6,950 bases of DNA from an uncultured Parvimonas sp. (lineage in GTDB: Bacteria > Bacillota > Clostridia > Tissierellales > Peptoniphilaceae): NCBI GenBank assembly GCA_902470455.1, contig CABRGI010000040.1, positions 1 to 6,950 of the forward strand, in the 5' to 3' direction. Positions 1-6,611 of the stretch are shown here, piece by piece. The notes beneath the pieces are model-generated. The model was not told the DNA's origin and did no database searches. It worked only from the letters and a program-made list of their open reading frames with translations. Positions within the stretch are counted from its first letter, which is position 1. The number at the start of each line of letters is the position of its first letter. A program made the position numbers and the translations under genes.

Positions 1-1648
1 AGACAGCTCAATAAATGATGAGATAGATAAACTTAGGCACTCCGCTACAATGTCTCTTTTTGAAAGAAGAGATGTAATCATTGTTGCTTCCGTTTCTTGT
101 ATTTATGGTTTAGGTGATCCAATAGACTATGAAAATTTAGTTGTTTCATTAAGACCAGGAATGATAAAAGATAGAGATGAAGTTATAAGAAAACTTGTAG
201 ATATTCAATATGTAAGAAATGATATTAATTTTATTCGTGGAACTTTTCGTGTAAGGGGAGACAGTTTAGAAATATTTCCGGTTTCTTCATCTGAAAATAG
301 TATTAGAGTAGAATTTTTTGGAGATGAGATAGATAAAATTTCAGAAATTGATGCCTTAACAGGTAATGTAATAGGAACTCGTGAGCATGTTGCAATTTAT
401 CCTGCTTCTCACTTCGCTACTAGTTCTGAAAAAATTGAAAGAGCTATTGGTACAATTTCAAAAGAATTGGAAGAAAGACTTTTAGTTTTAAATCAAGAAA
501 ATAAATTAGTTGAAGCTCAAAGACTTGAACAGAGAACAAAATATGATTTGGAAATGTTACAAGAAATTGGATTTTGTAGTGGTGTAGAAAATTATTCTGC
601 TCATTTAAGTGGTAGAGAAAGAGGTTCAAGACCTTATACTTTGATTGATTATTTTCCTGATGACTTTTTGATTATTGTAGATGAAAGTCATGTTACTGTT
701 CCACAAATTGGAGCAATGTATGAAGGGGATAGAAGTAGAAAACAAAATTTGGTTGATTATGGATTTAGATTGCCTTCTGCTTTGGATAACAGACCATTAA
801 AATTCACAGAATTTGAAAGTATGGTAAATCAAATCTTATATGTATCTGCAACTCCTGGCAAGTACGAAAAAAGCCATAATTTAGAAGAAGTTGAACAAAT
901 TATAAGACCTACAGGACTTTTGGATCCTTTAATTGAAGTTAGAAAGACAGAAGGACAAATTGATGATATAATCGGCGAAGTAAATTCAGTTATTAAAAAA
1001 GGAGAACGTGTTTTAATTACAACTTTGACTAAAAAAATGGCTGAAAACTTAACAGACTATTTAAAAAATGTAGGAATAAAAACAACTTATTTGCATAGTG
1101 ATATTGATACTATTGAACGTATGGAAATAATTAGAGATTTGCGTGTTGGAAAGTTTGACGTTTTAGTAGGAATAAACTTGCTAAGAGAAGGTCTTGACTT
1201 GCCTGAGGTAAGTATGGTTATAATTATGGATGCAGATAAGGAAGGTTTTTTACGTTCTGAAACTTCTATGATACAAACAATCGGACGTGCTGCAAGAAAT
1301 GTAAACGGAAGAGTTATTATGTATGCAGATAGAATTACAAAGTCAATGGATGTGGCAATTAAGGAAACAAATAGAAGACGTGAAATACAAAATAAATATA
1401 ATATAGAGCATAATATCACTCCAAAGAGTGTTAAGAAAGATATTAGAGAGATTATTCAAGCTACTAAGGTTGCTGAGGATAATGTGGATTATAAAACAGA
1501 AGATGTTGAAATTAAAGATTATGAAAGTTTCATTGAAGATTTGAAAAATGAAATGTTATCTGCTGCTGACTCTTTAGATTTTGAAAGAGCAGCTTCAATT
1601 AGAGATGAAATAAAGCGATTAAAAGAAATGTGGGGATTAGATGTCTAA
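1..1648 (+). CDS. uvrB: UvrABC excinuclease subunit UvrB, 5' end cut by the window edge
   Basis: UvrB is the DNA-loading helicase-like subunit of nucleotide excision repair. It takes damaged DNA from UvrA, verifies the lesion and recruits UvrC. The frame is open from base 2 with no start of its own: codons upstream of the ATG at base 50 read DSSINDEIDKLRHSAT, a conserved UvrB stretch, so the ATG is internal. The visible 548 residues (numbered from base 2) hold the Walker B/DESH box (about 227-230), YVSATPG (280-286), LREGLDLPE (394-402), QTIGRAARN (425-433) and a C-terminal UVR motif (about 504-544) that binds UvrA or UvrC. UvrB is normally about 660 residues, so roughly 110 are missing to the left, including Walker A and most of the beta-hairpin. 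The stop overlaps the uvrA start by 8 bases. The family identification is secure. Truncation is by the window, not by mutation. Confidence 0.98.
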   Translation, partial: DSSINDEIDKLRHSATMSLFERRDVIIVASVSCIYGLGDPIDYENLVVSLRPGMIKDRDEVIRKLVDIQYVRNDINFIRGTFRVRGDSLEIFPVSSSENSIRVEFFGDEIDKISEIDALTGNVIGTREHVAIYPASHFATSSEKIERAIGTISKELEERLLVLNQENKLVEAQRLEQRTKYDLEMLQEIGFCSGVENYSAHLSGRERGSRPYTLIDYFPDDFLIIVDESHVTVPQIGAMYEGDRSRKQNLVDYGFRLPSALDNRPLKFTEFESMVNQILYVSATPGKYEKSHNLEEVEQIIRPTGLLDPLIEVRKTEGQIDDIIGEVNSVIKKGERVLITTLTKKMAENLTDYLKNVGIKTTYLHSDIDTIERMEIIRDLRVGKFDVLVGINLLREGLDLPEVSMVIIMDADKEGFLRSETSMIQTIGRAARNVNGRVIMYADRITKSMDVAIKETNRRREIQNKYNIEHNITPKSVKKDIREIIQATKVAEDNVDYKTEDVEIKDYESFIEDLKNEMLSAADSLDFERAASIRDEIKRLKEMWGLDV

Positions 1649-4478
1649 AAATACAATTAGAATTAAAGGAGCAAAAGTAAATAATTTAAAGAATATAGAT
1701 TTGGAAATTCCAAGAGATAAAATGGTTGTTTTTACAGGACTTAGTGGAAGTGGAAAATCATCTTTAGCTTTTGATACAATTTATGCCGAAGGGCAAAGAA
1801 GATATGTTGAGAGCTTATCAAGTTATGCAAGACAATTTTTAGGTCAAATGGATAAACCTGATGTTGAATATATTGATGGACTAAGTCCGGCAATTTCTAT
1901 TGATCAAAAAACTACAAATAGAAATCCAAGATCTACTGTAGGAACTGTTACTGAAATTTATGATTATTTAAGATTGCTTTTTGCAAAAATTGGAATTCCA
2001 AAATGTCCAATATGTGGAACTGAAATAAAAAGTCAAAGTATCGACCAAATGGTTGATAGAGTTATGAAACTTGAAGAGAGAAGTAAGATATTTGTGTTAG
2101 CTCCTGTAATTCGTGGGAAAAAGGGAGAACATAAAAAACTTTTAGAAAATATAAAAATTCAAGGTTTTGTTCGTGCAATTATTGACGATAAGGAATATGA
2201 ACTTACTGAAGAAATTGAGTTAGATAAAAATAAAAAACATAATATTGATATTGTAGTTGATAGACTTGTTGTAAAAGAAGGAATTGAGTCAAGACTTACA
2301 GAGAGTTTGGAAACAGCTTTTAAATTTAGTGACAGTATTGTTAAGGTTAAAGTGGTTGATGGAGAAGAAATTTTATTTTCTGAAAAAATGTCCTGTCCTA
2401 ACGGGCATATTTCATTTGATGAAATTGAACCTAGAACTTTTTCTTTTAACAGTCCTTTTGGAATGTGTCATGATTGTAATGGACTTGGAAGTCATAAAAT
2501 TATAGATCCGGATTTGGTGATTCCTGATAAGAATAAATCACTTTTAGAGGGAGCTATTGAATGTTACAACATGACTACTGGGGAAGATGGATACTATTAC
2601 AAAATATTTCACGAAATCATAAAATATAACGGTTTTGATGAAAATACTCCTTTTAAAGATTTAAGTAAAGAAACTATAGATGAACTTCTTTATGGTACAG
2701 GATCAAGAAATATAAAATTTAGGTTTGAAAGTAAGTTCACAAATGAAAATAAAACTTTTAATAAACCATTTGAAGGAATAGTAAAGAATTTAGAAAGAAG
2801 ATATGCTTGTTCTCCAATGTCTTCTATGAGAGAAAAAATTGAAACAGTGATGTCTGAAATGGAATGTGAAACTTGTAAAGGAAAAAGACTTAATGAAAAA
2901 GCTCTTTCAATTTTTATAAGAGATAAAAATATTTCAGATGTTACTGCAATGTCTGTTCAAAAATTAAATGAATGGTTTAATGATTTAGAATTAACAGAAA
3001 CTGAAAGTATTATTGGTGAAAGAATTTTAAAGGAAATTAAAGAAAGACTTAAATTTTTAAAAGATGTAGGTCTTGAATATTTAACTTTGGCAAGAAGTGC
3101 AGGAACTCTTTCAGGAGGAGAAAGTCAAAGAATTAGACTTGCAACTCAAATCGGTTCGGGGCTTGTTGGAGTTGTTTATGTTTTGGATGAACCAAGTATA
3201 GGTTTACATCAAAGAGATAATGAAAAACTTTTAAATGCTTTGAGAAATTTAACAAATCTTGGAAATACTTTGATTGTAGTAGAACATGATGAAGATACTA
3301 TTCGTTGTGCTGACCATATTGTAGATATTGGACCAAGAGCAGGTATTCATGGTGGAGAGGTTGTCGCACAGGGAACTCTTAAAGATATTATGAAGAGTAA
3401 AAAATCTATTACAGGTGCATATCTTTCTGGAAAAAGTAAAATAGAAGTTCCTAAACAAAGAAGAAAATTTACAGATACAATTAAAGTTTTTGGAGCAAGA
3501 GAAAATAATTTAAAAAATATTGATGTTGAATTTCCTATTGGTGTTTTTACTTGTGTAACCGGGGTTTCCGGAAGTGGAAAGAGCAGTTTGGTAAATTCAA
3601 TTTTAAATAAAGAATTGTCAAACAAATTAAATAGGAGCAAACAAAAAACAGGAAAATTTGATAGGATAGAGGGCTATGAAAAGCTTGATAAAGTTATTGA
3701 AATTGACCAAAGTCCGATAGGTAGAACTCCGCGTTCAAATCCTGCAACTTATACTAAACTTTTTGATAATATAAGAGATGTTTTTGCCATGACTACAAAG
3801 GCAAAAATGAAAGGATATAGCAAAGGTAGATTTAGTTTTAATGTTCATGGTGGTCGTTGTGAAGCTTGTAAAGGAGACGGAACAATAAAGGTTGAAATGC
3901 ACTTTTTACCTGATGTATATGTACCTTGTGAAGTTTGTGGTGGTAAAAGATATAATAGAGAAACTTTGGAAGTAACATATAATGGAAAAAATATTTCAGA
4001 TGTTTTGGAAATGACTGTTGAAGATGGACTTAAATTTTTTGAAAATCATCCTTCAATAAAAAGAAAATTACAAACTTTATATGATGTAGGATTGGATTAT
4101 ATTAAGATTGGTCAAAGCTCAACAGAGCTTTCAGGTGGAGAGGCTCAAAGAGTTAAACTTGCATCTGAACTTGCTAAACGTGGAACGGGACAAACTGTTT
4201 ATATTTTAGATGAACCAACTACAGGATTACACATTGATGATATAAAAAAATTGATTGAAGTTTTAAATACCTTAGTTGAACAAGGAAATACTGTTATTGT
4301 TATAGAACATAATTTAGATATGATAAAAATTGCAGATCATATAATTGATTTAGGTGTTGAAGGTGGCGACGGTGGAGGAACCATTGTAGTAACAGGCACA
4401 CCTGAGGAAGTTGCAAAATGTGAGAAATCATATACAGGACAATTTTTAAGGAAAATATTAGGAGAGCAAAATGGATAG
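1641..4478 (+). CDS. uvrA: UvrABC excinuclease ATPase subunit UvrA
   Basis: UvrA is the dimeric, DNA-binding ABC-type ATPase that finds bulky DNA lesions and loads UvrB. The 945-residue protein is full length for the family and has two ABC modules. Module I has Walker A GLSGSGKS (33-40), signature LSGGESQR (490-497) and Walker B VYVLDEPSIGLH (512-523). Module II has GVSGSGKS (641-648), LSGGEAQR (830-837) and VYILDEPTTGLH (853-864). Cysteine pairs are at 122/125, 276/279, 409/412, 740/743 and 763/766; the last two pairs form the usual C-x2-C-x19-C-x2-C zinc module. The zinc site near 252-279 is atypical: C252 is followed by P-N-G-H where CPxC is usual, so H256 may replace a cysteine. The start is supported by GGGGA at 1632-1636 and by the NTIRIKGAKVNNLKNI opening typical of UvrA. 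It overlaps uvrB and the next gene by 8 bases each. No uvrC is visible. Confidence 0.99.
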   Translation: MSKNTIRIKGAKVNNLKNIDLEIPRDKMVVFTGLSGSGKSSLAFDTIYAEGQRRYVESLSSYARQFLGQMDKPDVEYIDGLSPAISIDQKTTNRNPRSTVGTVTEIYDYLRLLFAKIGIPKCPICGTEIKSQSIDQMVDRVMKLEERSKIFVLAPVIRGKKGEHKKLLENIKIQGFVRAIIDDKEYELTEEIELDKNKKHNIDIVVDRLVVKEGIESRLTESLETAFKFSDSIVKVKVVDGEEILFSEKMSCPNGHISFDEIEPRTFSFNSPFGMCHDCNGLGSHKIIDPDLVIPDKNKSLLEGAIECYNMTTGEDGYYYKIFHEIIKYNGFDENTPFKDLSKETIDELLYGTGSRNIKFRFESKFTNENKTFNKPFEGIVKNLERRYACSPMSSMREKIETVMSEMECETCKGKRLNEKALSIFIRDKNISDVTAMSVQKLNEWFNDLELTETESIIGERILKEIKERLKFLKDVGLEYLTLARSAGTLSGGESQRIRLATQIGSGLVGVVYVLDEPSIGLHQRDNEKLLNALRNLTNLGNTLIVVEHDEDTIRCADHIVDIGPRAGIHGGEVVAQGTLKDIMKSKKSITGAYLSGKSKIEVPKQRRKFTDTIKVFGARENNLKNIDVEFPIGVFTCVTGVSGSGKSSLVNSILNKELSNKLNRSKQKTGKFDRIEGYEKLDKVIEIDQSPIGRTPRSNPATYTKLFDNIRDVFAMTTKAKMKGYSKGRFSFNVHGGRCEACKGDGTIKVEMHFLPDVYVPCEVCGGKRYNRETLEVTYNGKNISDVLEMTVEDGLKFFENHPSIKRKLQTLYDVGLDYIKIGQSSTELSGGEAQRVKLASELAKRGTGQTVYILDEPTTGLHIDDIKKLIEVLNTLVEQGNTVIVIEHNLDMIKIADHIIDLGVEGGDGGGTIVVTGTPEEVAKCEKSYTGQFLRKILGEQNG

Positions 4479-5061
4479 ATATATTTTAATTTTAACAGAT
4501 ACCTTTGAAGAAGTTGAAGCACTTACTCAAGTTGATTATCTTAGAAGAGCGGATATTAAGGTCGATATCATTTCAATTACAGGAAAACTTCAAGTTACAA
4601 GTAATAGAGGAATAACTGTTTTAGCTGATGATTTGATTGAAAATATAAATTTAAAAGAATATGCAGGAATTATTATTCCTGGTGGACTTCCTGCTGCTTT
4701 TGATATCAGAGATGATAAAAGAGTTTTAGAAATAATAAAGAAATTTGACGAAGAGCATAAATTAATTTCTGCGATTTGTGCAGGACCTTCAGTTCTTGCA
4801 AAAGCAGGTGTTTTATCCAGAAGAAATGCAGTAATTTATCCTGGAATGGAAGATGAATTGCTTGATGCAAATGTAAAAGAAGATGCAATTTGTATAGATG
4901 ACAATATAATTACTGCAAGAGGAGCAGGACTTGCAGGAGAACTCGCTTATACATTGATTAGAAAAATAAAAGGAAAAGTTCAAGAAAAACAAGTTCGTTT
5001 TATGTCTGTTGATTATTTGTTGAGAGATTTTATTCTAAGGGAAGAAAAGAATGGGAAATAA
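4471..5061 (+). CDS. DJ-1/PfpI (ThiJ/YajL-like) family protein
   Basis: This 196-residue cytosolic protein belongs to the DJ-1/PfpI superfamily, with a class I glutamine amidotransferase-like fold. It opens with a beta strand and the TFEEVEALTQVDYLRRA segment, where E16 matches the conserved glutamate next to the nucleophile in DJ-1. PGGLP (70-74) and the nucleophile elbow ICAGPSVLAKAG (C103) follow. The site matching DJ-1 His126 is Tyr123 (IYPG), and the ARGAGLAGE segment (149-157) has alanine where GPG is common. There is no signal peptide or membrane segment. The charged tail after about residue 165 is slightly long for the family. Members have been reported as chaperones, glyoxalases and protein or nucleotide deglycases, with the deglycase role disputed, so no substrate is assigned. 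The start has GGAG at 4461-4464 and overlaps uvrA by 8 bases; the end overlaps rlmN by 11. This packing suggests co-expression with excision repair. Confidence 0.93.
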   Translation: MDRYILILTDTFEEVEALTQVDYLRRADIKVDIISITGKLQVTSNRGITVLADDLIENINLKEYAGIIIPGGLPAAFDIRDDKRVLEIIKKFDEEHKLISAICAGPSVLAKAGVLSRRNAVIYPGMEDELLDANVKEDAICIDDNIITARGAGLAGELAYTLIRKIKGKVQEKQVRFMSVDYLLRDFILREEKNGK

Positions 5062-6097
5062 AAAAATAGAATTTAATTCTTTAAAAATTGAAGAGCTTGA
5101 AGATTTATTTTTGAGTTTGGGAGAAAAGAAGTTTAGGGCTGAACAATTTTTTAGATTTATGCACCAAAAGAAAAACTTTGAAATAGAAAATTGCAAACAA
5201 CTGCCTAAAGTTTTAATTGAAAAACTAAAGGAAATAGGATATATAAATACTTCTTCAATTTATACAAAATATGAATCAAAGTTAGATAATACAAAAAAAT
5301 ATTTGATTAAATTATATGATAATAGAATAATTGAAACTGTATTTATGGACTATGGAAGTTATTGTACAGTTTGTATTTCAAGTCAAGTAGGTTGTAGAAT
5401 GGGTTGTACTTTTTGTGCTTCAACAAAAGAAAATTTTAAAAGAAATTTAACTTCTGGTGAAATGTTAAATCAAATTTATCTAATAGAGAATGATTTGAAT
5501 TTAACTATAAATAATGTTGTTATTATGGGTATTGGAGAACCACTTGACAATTACAAGAATGTAATAGGATTTTTGAAAATTATAAATTCTGAAAAAGGTA
5601 AAAATTTAAGTCTTAGGAATATTACAATTTCAACATGTGGGCTTGTCCATAATATTTATAAATTAGCTGATGAAAAATTACCGGTTACACTTACAATTTC
5701 TCTTCACAATCCATTCCAAAGTGAAAGAAGAGAGATTATGCCTATTTCAGATAGTTTTTCAATTGATGAAATATTAAAAGCATGTAAATATTACTTCGAT
5801 AAGACATCAAGAAGAGTTAGTTTTGAATATACAATTATAAAAGGACAAAATGATTCAAGAGAACATGCGTTGGAACTTAAAAATATTTTGAAAGGCTTAA
5901 ATTGTCATATTAATATAATACCTTTAAATTCAATAAAAGAGTTTGATGGAGAAGCTCCTAGTACAAAATATATTTACTCATTTAAGTCAATACTTGAAAA
6001 TTATGGAATAAATGCAACAATAAGAAAGAAACAGGGAGATGATATTAATGGAGCTTGTGGACAACTTAGACAGGGTGTTTTAGAAGAAGAAGACTAA
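5051..6097 (+). CDS. rlmN: Dual-specificity 23S rRNA/tRNA adenine-C2 methyltransferase RlmN (radical SAM)
   Basis: RlmN makes 2-methyladenosine at A2503 of 23S rRNA and A37 of some tRNAs, using a radical S-adenosylmethionine mechanism. The 348-residue length is normal. The [4Fe-4S] cluster motif C-x3-C-x2-C is at C115, C119 and C122, within SSQVGCRMGCTFCAS. Two cysteines outside the cluster match the mechanistic pair of E. coli RlmN (C118 and C355): C108, seven residues before the cluster, and C336 in GACGQLR. The SAM-binding segment reads GIGEPLDN. The proline after GE and the ending GACGQLRQG favour RlmN over the related resistance enzyme Cfr, which as I recall has GEAL there. ATG at 5051 follows AAGGGAAG (5037-5044) and lies inside the end of the DJ-1-like gene, an 11-base overlap that suggests translational coupling. 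It is the last gene before a terminator. The role fits ribosome accuracy, with no obvious direct tie to DNA repair. Confidence 0.97.
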   Translation: MGNKKIEFNSLKIEELEDLFLSLGEKKFRAEQFFRFMHQKKNFEIENCKQLPKVLIEKLKEIGYINTSSIYTKYESKLDNTKKYLIKLYDNRIIETVFMDYGSYCTVCISSQVGCRMGCTFCASTKENFKRNLTSGEMLNQIYLIENDLNLTINNVVIMGIGEPLDNYKNVIGFLKIINSEKGKNLSLRNITISTCGLVHNIYKLADEKLPVTLTISLHNPFQSERREIMPISDSFSIDEILKACKYYFDKTSRRVSFEYTIIKGQNDSREHALELKNILKGLNCHINIIPLNSIKEFDGEAPSTKYIYSFKSILENYGINATIRKKQGDDINGACGQLRQGVLEEED

Positions 6098-6112
6098 TTA
6101 AATATTAGTTAT

Positions 6113-6167
6113 AACTCATAGATAAAGTATATTAAAATTGAATATACATTTTCTATGAGTTTTTTTA
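6113..6167 (+). terminator. Intrinsic terminator of the uvrB-uvrA-DJ-1-rlmN unit
   Basis: A perfect 10-base-pair outer stem pairs AACTCATAGA (6113-6122) with TCTATGAGTT (6152-6161). A small mismatched zone follows, then an inner 7-base-pair stem GTATATT/AATATAC around the loop AAAATTG. Seven T follow directly (6160-6166). There is no A run on the left, so it works for the + strand only. It starts 16 bases after the rlmN stop. The stem is AT-rich, so its strength comes from length. Confidence 0.9.
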
Positions 6168-6198
6168 TTGTGAAAATTCTTTTAAGAGGACAATAAAT

Positions 6199-6220
6199 TT
6201 TGTAAAAACGTTTGTAAAAA
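6199..6220 (+). repeat. Perfect direct repeat TTTGTAAAAA x2, cre-like candidate operator
   Basis: TTTGTAAAAA occurs at 6199-6208 and again at 6211-6220, separated by CG, giving a 12-base period. The junction makes the palindrome AAACGTTT (6206-6213). Read around the central CG, bases 6203-6216 match the catabolite-responsive element consensus TGWAARCGNTWNCA with two mismatches. It lies about 15 bases upstream of the ptsH -35 box, a position suited to an activator or CcpA-type regulator. Function is inferred, and in AT-rich DNA chance similarity is a real alternative. Confidence 0.4.
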
Positions 6221-6234
6221 ATTCTTTAAAACTA

Positions 6235-6263
6235 TTGAATTGTTTTTATAATAGTGGTAAAAT
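6235..6263 (+). promoter_or_regulatory. Sigma-A-type promoter of ptsH
   Basis: A -35 box TTGAAT (6235-6240) and a -10 box TAAAAT (6258-6263) are separated by exactly 17 bases. TG at 6255-6256, one base before the -10 box, makes an extended -10 element. Transcription would start near 6270, giving a leader of about 35 bases before the ptsH ATG. A second -10-like TATAAT at 6247-6252 lacks a good -35 at the right distance. The location just after the rlmN terminator fits a new transcription unit. Confidence 0.75.
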
Positions 6264-6292
6264 ATATATGTAGTTTAAATATGAAAAGATTT

Positions 6293-6298
6293 AGGAGG
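6293..6298 (+). promoter_or_regulatory. Ribosome binding site that fixes the ptsH start
   Basis: A full AGGAGG lies 6 bases before the ATG at 6305. It selects this ATG over an in-frame GTG at 6254, which has no such site and falls between the promoter boxes. Confidence 0.93.
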
Positions 6299-6304
6299 CT
6301 AATT

Positions 6305-6565
6305 ATGATAGAAAAAAACGTTACAATAAAGAATGAGACAGGATTACATGCAAGACCTGCTGCATCTTTAGTTCAGTTTGTTAAGAAATTTGATGAAAGC
6401 ATTGAAATTATTTTGGATAACAAAGTGGCTGATGCGAAAAGTATTTTTAATGTTATGAGTTTAGGGATTTCTAAAGGAACTGAAGTAACATTGAGAGTTG
6501 ATGGAGAAAATGAAGAAAAAACTTTAGGGGAAGTTGTAAACTTCATAGAAAATTTAGCTGATTAA
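6305..6565 (+). CDS. ptsH: Phosphocarrier protein HPr of the phosphotransferase system
   Basis: HPr is the small cytosolic carrier that takes phosphate from enzyme I on a histidine and passes it to sugar-specific EIIA domains. The 86-residue length is typical. The active site GLHARPAA puts the phosphorylated histidine at residue 15, with R17 and P18 as usual. KSIFNVMSLGI places Ser46 exactly where HPr kinase/phosphorylase modifies Bacillota HPr for carbon catabolite repression, so both phosphorylation routes appear intact. His15 rules out the Crh paralogue, which lacks it. The reading frame is open further upstream to a GTG at 6254, but the AGGAGG at 6293-6298 and family length set the start at 6305. 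It has its own promoter and is followed, 10 bases after the stop, by a terminator hairpin before ptsI. The identification is secure. Confidence 0.98.
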   Translation: MIEKNVTIKNETGLHARPAASLVQFVKKFDESIEIILDNKVADAKSIFNVMSLGISKGTEVTLRVDGENEEKTLGEVVNFIENLAD

Positions 6566-6575
6566 TTTTAAGGAT

Positions 6576-6600
6576 AGCTTCTCGAAAGAGAAGCTTTTTT
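6576..6600 (+). terminator. Compact intrinsic terminator between ptsH and ptsI
   Basis: The stem AGCTTCTC (6576-6583) pairs perfectly over 8 bases with GAGAAGCT (6588-6595). The loop GAAA is a GNRA tetraloop closed by C-G, which is very stable. Six T follow (6595-6600). The ptsI ribosome binding site starts at the next base, so terminated transcripts carry ptsH only and read-through gives ptsH-ptsI. Partial termination is inferred, since I see no separate ptsI promoter. Confidence 0.88.
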
Positions 6601-6607
6601 GGTGGAG
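6601..6607 (+). promoter_or_regulatory. Ribosome binding site of ptsI
   Basis: GGTGGAG lies 4 bases before the ATG at 6612 and directly abuts the T run of the preceding terminator. It supports this ptsI start and is lost from any transcript that ends at the hairpin. Confidence 0.8.
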
Positions 6608-6611
6608 TATT

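Noticed and set aside
50..52. ATG at base 50 as a uvrB start
   Set aside because: Codons from base 2 encode conserved UvrB sequence in the same frame, so this methionine is internal and the gene is cut by the window edge.
1087..1419. 110-codon open frame on the - strand inside uvrB
   Set aside because: It lies wholly within conserved UvrB helicase motifs, its product resembles no known family, and it has no start context. It is a frame shadow, as are the other antisense frames inside uvrB, uvrA and the DJ-1-like gene.
5051..6097. Cfr-type resistance methyltransferase instead of RlmN
   Set aside because: The GEP-containing SAM segment, the GACGQLRQG ending, the length and the chromosomal housekeeping setting fit RlmN better.
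6247..6252. TATAAT as the ptsH -10 box
   Set aside because: It matches the consensus, but the bases 17 upstream (CTTTAA) make a poor -35. The TTGAAT/TGGTAAAAT pair just downstream fits better. A minor overlapping promoter is not excluded.
6254..6304. Possible 17-residue N-terminal extension of HPr from an in-frame GTG
   Set aside because: The stretch overlaps the -10 region of the promoter, has no ribosome binding site, and would not match HPr length. AGGAGG sits correctly before the ATG at 6305.
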